A stretch of 64,000 bases of DNA from Halosimplex pelagicum (GCF_013415905.1 NZ_CP058909.1:744001-808000), one strand, 5' to 3'. Positions 7,619 through 16,383 are shown, numbered from the stretch's first letter. A program made the numbers and translations. The notes: a model not told the origin generated them from the sequence alone.

Positions 7619-7691
7619 CGACGGAGTAGAGGACGTATCCCCGTATAAAAGTGCGTCAGACTGTACACGCGATGACCCCGCAAGCGTTCGT

Positions 7692-7988
7692 TCAGCTCCC
7701 GATCAGCGGCGTCTCCTCGCCGGCGGCGACGAGGACGAGCCCGACCAGCATCGCCGCGGGGTAGGCGGGGTGGGTGCCGGCGAACTCGACGAGGGCGGCG
7801 ACCGCGCCCGCGTCGGCCGCGTAGGCGGCGGTCGCGCCGGTCGCGTTGGCACCGTCCAGTCCGAAGTCCGTGGAGACGCTGGCCGCGGCGATACCGAGCG
7901 ACAGGGCGATCATGAGCGAGCCGACGACCCGCAACACGTTCGCGCTGACGGCCGTCACCAGCCGCGACAGGATTCCCGAGGAACTCAT
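7692..7988 (-). CDS. Small membrane protein, tandem paralogue B
   Basis: A 98-residue protein with two predicted membrane segments (about 18-40 and 72-93). It is the tandem duplicate of the gene at 7322-7618, sharing the C-terminal VEFA..HPAYP..LVGLVLV.AGEETPL pattern. The N-terminal segment differs, so the C-terminal hairpin is probably the functionally constrained part. The start is the ATG at 7988. Function unknown. Confidence 0.77.
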   Translation of the reverse strand: MSSSGILSRLVTAVSANVLRVVGSLMIALSLGIAAASVSTDFGLDGANATGATAAYAADAGAVAALVEFAGTHPAYPAAMLVGLVLVAAGEETPLIGS

Positions 7989-8179
7989 TGCCAGATACCG
8001 ACGGCTTCCAGCGACTTAACTGCGTGTTTGACCGGACGGGCACGGGTCCCCGGACCGGCGGGGTATCGCTCCGGAGCGAACGGGTTCGGTCGACGCGAAA
8101 TCCTGCCGGGAGCGGCGACAGCGGGCGGGTCTCGCCGGGCCGAGGGGACTTATGTGGCCGGCGGGCGTCAGTCGATCCC

Positions 8180-9472
8180 ATGTCCGACGACTGGGATCCG
8201 GCGACGAAGGCACTGCACGTTGGCCAGGAGGAACCCGACGCGGCGACCGGCGCGCGCGCGCCGCCGATCTACCAGACCACGTCGTACGTCTTCGACGACG
8301 CCGACGACGCCGCTCAGCAGTTCGCCCTGGAGAAGCCGGGCCACATCTACTCGCGGCTGATGAACCCGACCAACGCGATGCTCGAGGAGCGCATCGCGTC
8401 GCTGGAGAACGGTGCCGCCGCCATCGCCACGTCTTCCGGGATGGCCGCGCTCAACCTCGCGACGTTCATGCTCGCGGACGTGGGCGACAATATCGTCACC
8501 GCGTCGTCGCTGTACGGCGGCACCTACACCTACTACACGCACACGGCGCCGCGGATGGGCGTCGAGGCGCGGTTCGTCGACACGCTCGACTACGAAGCGT
8601 ACGAAGAAGCCATCGACGACGACACCGCCTACGTCCACTTCGAGACGATCGGCAACCCCGCGCTGGTCACGCCCGACATCGAGCGCATCGCCGACATCGC
8701 TCACGACCACGGCGTCCCGCTGTTCGTCGACAACACGTTCGCGACGCCGCATCTCTGCCAGCCGCTCGACCACGGGGCAGACCTGGTGTGGAACTCGACG
8801 ACCAAGTGGATCCACGGCCACGGCACCACCGTCGGCGGCGTCCTCGTCGACGGCGGATCCTTCCCCTGGGACGAGCACGCCGACTCGTTCCCGGAGATCG
8901 CCGAACCGAATCCCGCGTATCACGGCGTCAACTTCCGCGAACGGTTCGGCGACGCCGCCTTCACCTACGCCGCGGTCGCCCGCGGCCTGCGCGACCTGGG
9001 CTGTCAGCAGTCGCCGTTCGACTCGTGGACGACGATGCAGGGCCTCGAATCGCTGCCGATGCGGATGGATCGGCACTGCGAGAACGCCATGGCCGTCGCC
9101 GAGCACCTCGCGGACCACCCCGAGGTCTCCTGGGTCACCTACCCCGGGCTCGACGACCACGAGACCCACGGCGAGGCGAGCGAGTACTTGGAGGGCGGCT
9201 ACGGCGGCATGATCACCTTCGGTCTGGAGGAGGGGTACGACGCCGCCCGAACCACGGTGGAGTCGACGGAGATCGCCTCCCTGCTCGCCAACGTCGGCGA
9301 CGCGAAGACGCTGATCATCCACCCCGCCTCGACGACCCACCAGCAGCTCTCCGACGAGGAGAAGGCCGCCGCCGGCGTCACCGACGACATGGTCCGCCTC
9401 TCCGTGGGCCTCGAATCCGTCGACGACATCGTCGGCGACCTCGACCAGGCCATCGACGCCGCGACGGAGTAA
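8180..9472 (+). CDS. metY: O-acetylhomoserine sulfhydrylase / Cys-Met metabolism PLP enzyme
   Basis: A 430-residue fold-type I PLP enzyme of the Cys/Met metabolism family. The cofactor lysine sits in [16 protein letters not shown] near residue 208. [11 protein letters not shown] and [15 protein letters not shown] are the phosphate- and cofactor-binding regions. Length and the GHGTTVGG context favour the MetY type (O-acetylhomoserine plus sulfide to homocysteine) over cystathionine gamma-synthase, though these are hard to tell apart from sequence alone. The ATG at 8180 follows directly on a GC-rich leader. The expected partner metX (homoserine acetyltransferase) is not beside it in this window. 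Confidence 0.9.
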   Translation: MSDDWDPATKALHVGQEEPDAATGARAPPIYQTTSYVFDDADDAAQQFALEKPGHIYSRLMNPTNAMLEERIASLENGAAAIATSSGMAALNLATFMLADVGDNIVTASSLYGGTYTYYTHTAPRMGVEARFVDTLDYEAYEEAIDDDTAYVHFETIGNPALVTPDIERIADIAHDHGVPLFVDNTFATPHLCQPLDHGADLVWNSTTKWIHGHGTTVGGVLVDGGSFPWDEHADSFPEIAEPNPAYHGVNFRERFGDAAFTYAAVARGLRDLGCQQSPFDSWTTMQGLESLPMRMDRHCENAMAVAEHLADHPEVSWVTYPGLDDHETHGEASEYLEGGYGGMITFGLEEGYDAARTTVESTEIASLLANVGDAKTLIIHPASTTHQQLSDEEKAAAGVTDDMVRLSVGLESVDDIVGDLDQAIDAATE

Positions 9473-9572
9473 CCGTGCCGCTGGCCCGCCGTCCGCGCCC
9501 CGGGCCCGTTCCCGTTCGCGTTTCCCCGCCACCCGACTCGTTGGGTTCTCCGGGACGGACGCCGCCACCCAC

Positions 9573-9608
9573 TATTAAATGATCTTCCGTCGAGAATTCG
9601 ATCGGAGG
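9573..9608 (+). promoter_or_regulatory. Promoter and ribosome binding site of the DoxX gene
   Basis: TATTAAAT (9573-9580) is a strong TATA box. A GGAGG (9604-9608) lies 8 bp before the ATG at 9617. The expected start site about 25 bp after the TATA box leaves a very short leader consisting almost only of the Shine-Dalgarno sequence. Confidence 0.75.
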
Positions 9609-9616
9609 ACGCGAAA

Positions 9617-10168
9617 ATGTCAACGCAACGGCGAACGCTGGAGGCGGAACTGTTCGGGCGGGAGACGACCTTCGAGTACTCGGAGGACTGGATCGGCTAC
9701 GCGCTGGTGGGGTTGCGGGTCGTCATGGCCTGGATCTTCCTGCAGGCCGGCCTGGACAAGCTGTTGGCCGGCGACTGGACGGCGGCGGGCTACCTGGAGA
9801 ACGCCATCCCGCCGGGCAACCCGTTCGGCTTCTGGGACGCGCTGGCGGCCGCGCCGCTGGTCGACCCGCTGGTGATCTGGGGGCAGATCCTGATCGGTCT
9901 CGCCCTGTTGGCGGGCGTCGCGGTCCGGTTCGCCGCGCTCTGCGGGGCGCTCCAGATGCTCCTCTTCTGGATGTCCCACCTCTCGGGCGGCGCGATGGCC
10001 GGGTTCCCCATCGAGCACGGCTGGGTCGTCTCCAGCCACATCGTCTACGCCCTGCTACTCTTCGGCCTCGGCGCCATCGGCGCCGGCCGGATCCTCGGCG
10101 TCGACAGCTACATCGAGTCGAGCGCGGTCGTCCAGTCGAACCCGTGGCTGCGGTACTTCCTCGGGTAA
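9617..10168 (+). CDS. DoxX family membrane protein
   Basis: A 183-residue protein with four predicted membrane helices (about 27-45, 85-105, 110-130 and 140-160). The region GLRVVMAWIFLQAGLDKLL is the signature DoxX start, and the loop PPGNPFGFWDALAAAPLVDP resembles the extracytoplasmic loop of DoxD/DoxX proteins. Members include the small subunit of thiosulfate:quinone oxidoreductase, but most haloarchaeal ones are uncharacterised. It is a single gene with its own TATA box and ribosome binding site. No partner subunit is adjacent, so a thiosulfate role is not supported here. Confidence 0.88.
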   Translation: MSTQRRTLEAELFGRETTFEYSEDWIGYALVGLRVVMAWIFLQAGLDKLLAGDWTAAGYLENAIPPGNPFGFWDALAAAPLVDPLVIWGQILIGLALLAGVAVRFAALCGALQMLLFWMSHLSGGAMAGFPIEHGWVVSSHIVYALLLFGLGAIGAGRILGVDSYIESSAVVQSNPWLRYFLG

Positions 10169-10249
10169 ATCGACCTCGGACCCGCGATTTTCGACTCCGA
10201 CTGCGGTTCTCGGCGACCGCGTAGCGACCGGTTCGAGGGGGCCGCCCGC

Positions 10250-10888
10250 TCAGTCCAGCACGTCCTCGCCTTCGAGGACCTCCTGCAGGTCGGCCATCGT
10301 CTCGACGATGGTGTCGCAGGCGGGGGCGACGGCCGGTTTCGGGTCGAAGCCGACGGCCAGCCCGGCGACCTGCAGCATCGGGAGGTCGTTGGCGCCGTCG
10401 CCGACGGCGATCGTGTCGGTCCGGTCGGCGCCGACGACCGCGGTCAGCACCTCCAGCGCGTCGTCTTTCGTCCCCTCGATGAGCGGCCCTTCGACCGTGC
10501 CCGTCAGTTTCCCCTCGGCGACGGGCAGTCGGTTGGCGACGATGGCGTCGACCTCGACGCCCTCTTTTTCGAGTGCGGCGGCGACCCCGCGCTCGAATCC
10601 GCCGGTGAGGATGGCGACGTAGACGCCGGCCTCCCGCAGCGCCGCTATCACGTCGGCGGCGCCCGGACGTAGCTCCACCTGGTCGAAGGCGGCCTGTGCC
10701 TCCTCGTCGGGCAGGTCCTCCAGCAGCGCGCAGCGCTGGCGGAGGCTCTCGGCGTACTCGATCTCGTCGTTCATCGCCCGCTCGGTGATCGCCGCCATGT
10801 CGTCGGCGGTCCCGTTCCGCTCGCCGAGCAGGACGGTCATCTCCGAGTCGGAGAGCGTGCCGTCGAAGTCGAACGCGACTACGGTCAT
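10250..10888 (-). CDS. serB: Phosphoserine phosphatase
   Basis: A 212-residue HAD-superfamily phosphatase. Motif I DFDGTLSD is at residues 6-13 (nucleophile Asp6, acid/base Asp8). Motif II is in ILTGGFERG, and motif III/IV is KDDALEVL followed by VGDGANDLPML. The spacing and the GDGANDLPML motif fit SerB, which dephosphorylates 3-phosphoserine in the last step of serine synthesis. The first enzyme of the pathway, SerA, is encoded at 28637-30226. A perfect inverted repeat of six G and six C (10907-10925) lies just upstream of the start and overlaps a weak ORB-like word. Confidence 0.92.
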   Translation of the reverse strand: MTVVAFDFDGTLSDSEMTVLLGERNGTADDMAAITERAMNDEIEYAESLRQRCALLEDLPDEEAQAAFDQVELRPGAADVIAALREAGVYVAILTGGFERGVAAALEKEGVEVDAIVANRLPVAEGKLTGTVEGPLIEGTKDDALEVLTAVVGADRTDTIAVGDGANDLPMLQVAGLAVGFDPKPAVAPACDTIVETMADLQEVLEGEDVLD

Positions 10889-10918
10889 CGCTCACCGGTT
10901 CGCCGCGGGGGGATTCAA

Positions 10919-10940
10919 ACCCCCCGATTTCGGGTGGACG
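10919..10940 (-). promoter_or_regulatory. Weak ORB-like word upstream of serB
   Basis: On the minus strand TCCACCCGAAA followed by a G run matches the ORB at 16 of 22 positions. It overlaps the GGGGGG-N7-CCCCCC inverted repeat in the serB promoter region, so it may simply be part of a local regulatory or structural element. Confidence 0.3.
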
Positions 10941-10968
10941 AGCGCCCTCGGGTACCGGAGCGACGGCG

Positions 10969-11439
10969 TCAGTACTCGTCGTCGTCGCGCACCGGGACGT
11001 AGATCTCGCGGTCGGCGGTGGTCGTCGGGTCGCGGTCGGAGTCGTAGCGCTCGAAGACGGGCGCGTGGACTTCGTCGCGGTCGCCGTCGAGTTCCTCCGT
11101 GTGGATCTCGCGGACCATCTCCTCGACGGACTCGTACTCCGGCTCGAGGACGGCGTAGGTCGCCTGCGGGATCTCGACGGCCGTCAGCTCCGCCGAGAGG
11201 TCGTCGGTGTCCTCGACCTCGCGGCCGGCGACGTAGGTGAACTCGCCGCTGTCGGCGTCCACGTCGAACATGACGGCGTAGCGGTCGGTGCCGATCGCGG
11301 CGTCGCCGAGGTCGTCGGCGTAGTCGTCGATCGAGTCCCACAGCGCGGCCTCGTCGACGTCGGTCCCGCGGTGAGCGACGCCGGCGACCGTGAAGTTGCC
11401 GTGTCGTTCCGTCTCGGGCTCCTCCGTGTCGAGAACCAT
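10969..11439 (-). CDS. GyrI-like / effector-binding domain protein
   Basis: A 156-residue acidic cytoplasmic protein. The ATG at 11439 is chosen because the upstream extension is basic and unlike the family. The pattern AALWDSIDDYADDLGDAAIG, a central FTYVAGREV, the IPQATYAV strand and the C-terminal EIYVPVRDD are typical of the GyrI-like small-molecule-binding (AraC effector-binding) fold. It lacks a DNA-binding domain, so it is a stand-alone binding domain. The ligand is unknown. Confidence 0.8.
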   Translation of the reverse strand: MVLDTEEPETERHGNFTVAGVAHRGTDVDEAALWDSIDDYADDLGDAAIGTDRYAVMFDVDADSGEFTYVAGREVEDTDDLSAELTAVEIPQATYAVLEPEYESVEEMVREIHTEELDGDRDEVHAPVFERYDSDRDPTTTADREIYVPVRDDDEY

Positions 11440-11609
11440 AGCGTGCCAGCGTTGGGGCGGGCCCGGCTTACGTACTCGGAATCGGGGGACTACTCGGCGA
11501 ACAGGTCGCGTCCAGACCGCGCCGACCCGCAACCTGCGCTTGCGAGTTCAGCCGCCCGAACGACACCGGTCGACCGGCGCCGTCGACGCGCGATCCCGGT
11601 AAGCGGGTC

Positions 11610-11651
11610 CTACGGCCGCGGCGGCTCGCCGTCGTAGCCGTCCACGTCCTG
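11610..11651 (-). repeat. Duplicated 3' end of the helicase gene
   Basis: Read leftward this stretch still encodes QDVDGYDGEPPRP followed by a stop, exactly the last residues of the helicase at 11766-14009. It uses different synonymous codons and a TAG stop instead of TGA. It lies 156 bp beyond the corresponding positions of the real gene, on the far side of the structured repeat at 11658-11760. It is not connected to any reading frame of its own and is best seen as a relic. Confidence 0.85.
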
Positions 11652-11657
11652 ATGAGA

Positions 11658-11760
11658 CCACCTTTTTCGCCTCGGGTATCCTCGGGCCTTCGGCCCTGCG
11701 GGTACCGCTCGCCGAAAAACGTGGGCGAAAAAGCCGGTCGCTCACTCCGTTCGCGACCGG
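11658..11760 (+). repeat. Structured intergenic repeat element, copy 1
   Basis: Begins CCACCTTTTTCGC (11658-11670), has a variable inner hairpin with GGGCC-TTC-GGCCC, then the core AAAAACGTGGGCGAAAAAG (11715-11733), and ends in an 8-bp hairpin CCGGTCGC/GCGACCGG (11734-11760). The left arm can pair either with CGAAAAACGTGG or with GGGCGAAAAAG, giving two mutually exclusive stems. The left arm and the 19-bp core are identical in the second copy after tRNA-Ser (55747-55836), while inner and terminal hairpins differ. It is flanked by the two copies of the helicase gene end. Confidence 0.82.
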
Positions 11761-11765
11761 TAGCG

Positions 11766-14009
11766 TCAGGGCCGAGGCGGTTCGCCGTCGTAGCCGTCCA
11801 CGTCCTGGTAGAAGTTCAGCAGCGCGAACTTCAACTTCCCGGGGTCGATGTCGACCATCTCGCGGCGCTCCTCGGGGGGGAAGGTCCCGCGGACGGAGTA
11901 GTCGGACATCTCGACCTCCGAGCGCTCGGTGTAGCGCCCGTCGAGCAAGATCCGGGCGCCGAAGTCCTCGGGCGAGCGGACGACCCGACCCAGCGCCTGA
12001 CGGGTCTTCCTGACAGTAGGGATCTCGACGGCGTAGCGCCAGCCCGCGCCCTCGTCGTCGTCCCGCCCGCCGCTCGACCCCGAGCCGCCGCGACCCGCGC
12101 CCTCGTCCTCGCCGAACTCGGCGTCGTAGGCCTCCTGGACGGCGTCCATGCGGTCGTCGAGGTGGGGGTAGGGGACCCCGACGACGACGACCGTCCGGGC
12201 GTCGTCGCCGTCGAAGCTCACCCCCTCGGCGAGGGTGCCCCACAGCGAAGTGAACAGGACGGCGTCGTCGTCGTCGGTGAACCGCTCGCGCAGCTCCCTG
12301 GCCGAGGTGCCCGGGCGGTCGAGGTAGGTCGCCCCGCCGGTGTCGACCCGCTGGTGGTACCGTTCGGCCTCGGCGTAGCTCGGGAAGAAGGCCAGGGTGT
12401 TGCCGGGCGTGAACCGCGCGGCGTCCTCCAGCGCGCCCGCGACCGTCGACTGGACCTGCATGTCGTCGCGCTTGCTGGCGAACAGGGCGGGGCCGTCGAC
12501 CGCGTAGGTCCGCCGGCGCTCCTCGGGGAACTGCGGGCCGTAGGCCAGCGTCTCCGGGTCGTCGAGCCCGAGCACGTCCTCGGTCACGTCGAAGGGGCGC
12601 AGCGTCGCGCTCATCAGCACGCCCGCGTGCAGGTCGCCGAACAGATCGGCGGTCACCTGACTCGGGATGCAGGTGTACAGCTCCGCGCGGCCGTAGATAT
12701 CGCCGGCCTCCCGCGGCCCGCCATCCTCGGCGCGACGGACGCTCACGACCGGGTACTGCCCCTCGGCGGCGGACTCGTCGAGCCAGGCCTCGACGAAGGT
12801 GGCGGCCTGCAGCGTCTGGCACTCCTGGCGCGTGGTCGTCTCCCCGTTCTTGTAGGCCTCCTCGTAGGACTGGTCGAGCTCCCGCGCCAGGTCCAGCGTC
12901 CGGTCGAGCTCCTCGCGGAACCCCGGCCCGGAGTAGTTCTGTAAAAAGGCGAGCGTCAGCTCGTCGCGGGCGTCCTCGTTGTCGATCGACAGGTCGTACC
13001 AGTCCTCCTCGACGCCCTCGCGCTCGCCGAAGCCGAGGGCCTCGTCGTAGGCGTCGACCAGCGCCCGCCGGAACGTGTCGAGGACGTTCAGCGCGCCCTC
13101 GGCGCGGGCGTCCTCGGCGGTCTCCAGCTCGTCGACCGCCTGGTCGAGCGTCGTCTCGGTGAGCGTGCGGCGGGCGTGGTCGCGGGCGGCGTCCTCGACG
13201 TTGTGGGCCTCGTCGAAGACGGCGATCACGTCTTCGGGGTCACGGCCGAGCCACCGGAAGAACTGCTCGCGGATCATCGAGTCGAGCAGGTGGTGGTAGT
13301 TGCAGACCACCAGGTCCACGCCCTCCATGCCCTCCTTGAGCAGTTCGTAGCCGCACATGCCCTCCCGTTCGGCGTAGCCGTACACGTCCTCGGGCGTGCG
13401 CACGTCGTCGTAGAGCCAGCCGTAGAAGGCGTCGGTGTCGGCGGTCAGGTTCCGGTAGTAGTGGTCGCAGACGTTGCGCTCCTCGCGCAGTTGCTCGATC
13501 TCCTCCTCGACCGACTCCAGTTCGTCCATCACCGCGCCGCGTGCGTCGGCCGCCTCGGCGCTGCCGTCCTGGCTCTCTTCGAGGAGGGCGCGCTGCTGGT
13601 CTTCGAGTTCTTCCCTGTTCTCCTCGGCGTCGACGAGTTCGCGGGTCGTATCCCGAAGCGCCTGGCACTCCTCGTAGCCAACGTCGATGTGACACATCGA
13701 CGCCTTCCCCTGGAAGACCACGGCGCGGATCGGCTCCTGGTCGGTGATCGCCGCGGCCTCGCGGACGAACTGGCGCATCTGCTGGTGGACGTTCGTCGTG
13801 ATGACGACCGTCTTGTTCGTCTCCCGGGCGTACTCCAGCGCGGGCGCGAGCGCCGAGAGGGTCTTGCCCGTCCCCGTCGCCCCCTCGAAGAGGACGTTTC
13901 GCTTCTCGTCGAGCGCGTCGTAGATGGTCCCCATCGCCTCGGTCTGGTGGTCGTACGGCTGGTCGTAGGGGAAGAATCGCAGATAGTCCGGGTCTGACGC
14001 GCTCGCCAC
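11766..14009 (-). CDS. XPD/Rad3-type (DinG-like) ATP-dependent DNA helicase
   Basis: A 747-residue superfamily 2 helicase. Walker A GATGTGKT is at residues 43-50 and the DEAH box at 266-269. Four cysteines (C106, C115, C181, C219) in the expected insertion define the iron-sulfur cluster domain of the XPD/Rad3/DinG family. Long charged helices at about 120-180 form the Arch region. Motifs ATLRPFD, ...WGTLAEGVSFDGD and RKTRQALGRVVRSPEDFGAR complete helicase domain 2. It should unwind DNA 5' to 3' in repair. A Gly/Ser/Asp-rich insert lies near residues 630-650. The last 13 codons are duplicated beyond the adjacent repeat element. Confidence 0.92.
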   Translation of the reverse strand: MASASDPDYLRFFPYDQPYDHQTEAMGTIYDALDEKRNVLFEGATGTGKTLSALAPALEYARETNKTVVITTNVHQQMRQFVREAAAITDQEPIRAVVFQGKASMCHIDVGYEECQALRDTTRELVDAEENREELEDQQRALLEESQDGSAEAADARGAVMDELESVEEEIEQLREERNVCDHYYRNLTADTDAFYGWLYDDVRTPEDVYGYAEREGMCGYELLKEGMEGVDLVVCNYHHLLDSMIREQFFRWLGRDPEDVIAVFDEAHNVEDAARDHARRTLTETTLDQAVDELETAEDARAEGALNVLDTFRRALVDAYDEALGFGEREGVEEDWYDLSIDNEDARDELTLAFLQNYSGPGFREELDRTLDLARELDQSYEEAYKNGETTTRQECQTLQAATFVEAWLDESAAEGQYPVVSVRRAEDGGPREAGDIYGRAELYTCIPSQVTADLFGDLHAGVLMSATLRPFDVTEDVLGLDDPETLAYGPQFPEERRRTYAVDGPALFASKRDDMQVQSTVAGALEDAARFTPGNTLAFFPSYAEAERYHQRVDTGGATYLDRPGTSARELRERFTDDDDAVLFTSLWGTLAEGVSFDGDDARTVVVVGVPYPHLDDRMDAVQEAYDAEFGEDEGAGRGGSGSSGGRDDDEGAGWRYAVEIPTVRKTRQALGRVVRSPEDFGARILLDGRYTERSEVEMSDYSVRGTFPPEERREMVDIDPGKLKFALLNFYQDVDGYDGEPPRP

Positions 14010-14103
14010 TGTGTTGGTGTGTTCGTGCGCCCGGATAAAAGCCCTAGCCCCACCGGAGCGGAAGTAGTCTCGCGCCCCTGGATCGCGCTCGTCAGTGTGG
14101 GTC

Positions 14104-14352
14104 GAACGCCCTCACCGCGCTCGCTCGCAGGAATTTCGACCGTACTCGACGGCAGGCGCTGAAAGCCCTCGACCCGCTCGCTAGCTGTCGTCTCGACCGC
14201 ACTCGACGGCAAGCGATGAAAGCCCTCGACCCGCTCGCTAGCTGTCGTCTCGACCGCACTCGACGGCAAGCGATGAAAGCCCTCGACCCGCTCGCTAGCT
14301 GTCGTCTCGACCGCACTCGACGGCAAGCGATGAAAGCCCTCGACCCGCTCGC
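14104..14352. repeat. 57-bp tandem repeat array
   Basis: Three units (14161-14217, 14218-14274, 14275-14331) are essentially identical. They are preceded by a degenerate unit of exactly the same length (14104-14160) and followed by a partial unit (14332-14352). Because 57 is a multiple of three, several frames on both strands stay open through the array, giving repetitive Arg-rich pseudo-peptides that do not look like proteins. The unit contains GCTAGC and two related CTCGACCGCACTCGACGG words. It lies upstream of both neighbouring genes (helicase leftward, DUF3267 protein rightward). Confidence 0.9.
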
Positions 14353-14706
14353 GGTCGCTGCGCGACATATCCGCGCTCTCGGCACCGCCCGCGCGGATAG
14401 GGGCCGCGCAGGCGACTGAACCGAGCGCGAGCGCGCCTCGCCCTTTCAGTCCACCAGGGACAGCAACTACACGGCACCGCGACCGCAACAGCAACCGCAA
14501 CTGCATAGCACCGCAGCCGGCCACGAGCCTCCCCAGCCGATTCGGTGCTCGTCGCAAGCTCCTGCGCGCCTCATCCCTCGCGCGATGCTGTCGCGACACG
14601 AGAGTCACGACAGCGCGCGCCACCGCACTCGATCGGGCCCGATCCGCCGCCGACTAACCCCTCCAGCCGACCCAGACTCAAGTGCGAGGGCCGCGACGGT
14701 CGCGGT
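14353..14706. other. Intergenic region without a recognisable gene
   Basis: GC-rich sequence between the tandem repeat array and the gene at 14707. It has short CAAC/CACC-rich runs around 14463-14515 and no convincing reading frame, RNA gene or strong TATA box. It probably contains the promoter of the downstream gene. Confidence 0.5.
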
Positions 14707-15393
14707 ATGAGCGACGGCGCCGCCGTGAGCGACGCGGAGACGGTCCCCGAGAGCGACTACGACCCGGGCGACGCGCTCGTGCCGGAGACCCCGGCGGGGT
14801 ACGACCCGCCGACGGACTTCCGCTACTCGATGGTCGTCCTGACGCTGGCGGCGCTGGTCGTCACGCCGGTCGCGATGGCGGCGTTCGGCGCGGTGCTCTG
14901 GCGGTTCCAGGGCCCGACCGTCTACGAGGCGCTCGCGACGGTCACCGAGACGGAGAGCGGGGTGACGTTCACCTTCGACGCGGGGCTGATCCTGGGCTCG
15001 TTCCTGCTAGCGGTGGTCGTGACGGTGGTCGTCAACGAGGCGATCCACGGGCTCGTCTTCCGGTACTACGGCTACGACGTGTCCTACGGCGCGGCGCCGC
15101 ACATGGGCGCGTTCTACGCGACGCCGTTCCATCAGTTCGTCTGCCGCGAACACGCCCCGCCGGTCGCACTCGCGCCGCTGGTCGTCATCTCGCTGGTCGG
15201 TCTGCCGCTGATCGCCCTCGCGCCGCCGCTGGTCGCCTTCTTCGTCTTCCAGGCCGTGGTGTTCAACGCGATCGGCGCCGTCGGCGACCTCTACGCGACG
15301 ATTCACGCGTTGCGGCTCCCGCCCGGGTCCCTCTATTACGACAGCGACATCCGCCACTCCTACGTGTTCAGGCCGTCGGAATCGGACGGATAG
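14707..15393 (+). CDS. DUF3267-type putative membrane metalloprotease
   Basis: A 228-residue membrane protein. An acidic N-terminus (1-40) is followed by hydrophobic segments at about 42-66, 98-118, 155-175 and 180-205. The second contains VVVNEAIHGLVFRYYGYD, an E-x-x-H motif in the NExxHG form typical of DUF3267 proteins, which are thought to be related to site-2-type membrane metallopeptidases. A third ligand could lie in the DLYATIHA segment near residue 200. Protease activity has not been shown for the family, so only the fold class is claimed. Confidence 0.82.
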   Translation: MSDGAAVSDAETVPESDYDPGDALVPETPAGYDPPTDFRYSMVVLTLAALVVTPVAMAAFGAVLWRFQGPTVYEALATVTETESGVTFTFDAGLILGSFLLAVVVTVVVNEAIHGLVFRYYGYDVSYGAAPHMGAFYATPFHQFVCREHAPPVALAPLVVISLVGLPLIALAPPLVAFFVFQAVVFNAIGAVGDLYATIHALRLPPGSLYYDSDIRHSYVFRPSESDG

Positions 15394-15417
15394 TGGGCAC
15401 GACCGAAGACGGCGTCG

Positions 15418-16383
15418 CTACACCTCCGGTTCGAGGTAGACGGTGCGGACGCTGGCGTTGGCGGCCTTCATCGCTTCTTCGATCTCGGTGATGGTCGCGT
15501 CGAGGTCGGTGCCGTCGAACCCGGGGTGGAACTCCACGTCGGCGGAGACGACGATGCGCTCGGGGCCGAAGTAGACGGTGCGGAAGTCGACGATGCGCTC
15601 GACTTCCTCGCGGTCCTCGACGACCGCGCGGAGCTTTTGCTCCTCGTCCGCCGGGAGGCTCTCGCCGAGGATGAGCCGCTTGTTCTCCCAGGCGAGCGCG
15701 ACGGCGAAGCCCATCAGCATGACCCCGATGAGCAGGGCGGCGACGGCGTCGTAGATCGGATCGCCGGTCTGCTGTTCGAGGAAGACGCCGACGAGCGCGA
15801 GCCCGAGCCCGAGGAGTGCGATGGTGTCCTCGGTCAGCGCGGTGAGCGTGGTCACGTCGCTGGTCTTGCGGAACGCCTCGCGCATGCCCGACCAGTCGTT
15901 CTCCTCGATCTGGGTCTTCATGCCGGCGTAGGCCTTCTTGAACGCCCAGCTCTCGAAGGCGATGCCCAGCAGGAGCACCGTGTAGTTGACCAGGATCGGG
16001 TCGAACCCGCCCGGCGGTTGGAACGAGAAGAAGAGGAACTCGACGGGGCCGCCCCCGCCGCCGTGGCCGCCCGCCCCCATCAGCGCGTTGAAGCCGTGTT
16101 TCGCGGACTCCCAGCCGGCGATGCCGAACAGGAAGACGGAGACGAGGAAGGCGTAGAAGAACTGCGCCTTGCCGTAGCCGAAGGGGTGGCGGCGGTCGGC
16201 CTCGCGGCCGCCGTAGCGGAGGCCGATGAGGAGGAACACCTGGTTGCCGGTGTCGGAGATGGAGTGGTACGTCTCCGAGAGCATCGCGGCGCTCCCGGTC
16301 AACAGGAAGCCGGCGAACTTCATGATCGCGATGGCCCCGTTGGCGATCAGCGCCGCCATCACGACCGACTTGCTCTCTGCCAT
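15418..16383 (-). CDS. Cation diffusion facilitator (CDF) transporter
   Basis: A 321-residue CDF family transporter starting at the ATG at 16383. The conserved ETYHSISDTGNQVFLLIGLR stretch is the CDF helix-2 motif, with RHPFGYGKAQFFYAF in the following loop and helix. Six membrane segments are predicted, and the C-terminal 85 residues form the cytoplasmic ferredoxin-like domain. The His/Asp pair is present as H-x-x-x-D (HSISD) in helix 2. A Gly/His-rich loop, GAGGHGGGGG, lies near residue 105 and could hold metal. The physiological metal (Zn, Mn, Fe) cannot be told from sequence. Confidence 0.9.
   Translation of the reverse strand: MAESKSVVMAALIANGAIAIMKFAGFLLTGSAAMLSETYHSISDTGNQVFLLIGLRYGGREADRRHPFGYGKAQFFYAFLVSVFLFGIAGWESAKHGFNALMGAGGHGGGGGPVEFLFFSFQPPGGFDPILVNYTVLLLGIAFESWAFKKAYAGMKTQIEENDWSGMREAFRKTSDVTTLTALTEDTIALLGLGLALVGVFLEQQTGDPIYDAVAALLIGVMLMGFAVALAWENKRLILGESLPADEEQKLRAVVEDREEVERIVDFRTVYFGPERIVVSADVEFHPGFDGTDLDATITEIEEAMKAANASVRTVYLEPEV

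Noticed and set aside
11610-11651. Remnant of a second full helicase gene
   Set aside because: Only the last 13-14 codons match; upstream sequence on the coding strand is the structured repeat, with no further helicase similarity.
14104-14352. CRISPR array
   Set aside because: The 57-bp units are contiguous without variable spacers, and no cas genes are near.
14092-14385. Repeat protein encoded by the 57-bp array
   Set aside because: Several frames are open simultaneously only because the unit is a multiple of three. Translations are Arg/Ser/Cys-rich, lack a ribosome binding site or TATA box and do not resemble haloarchaeal acidic proteins.
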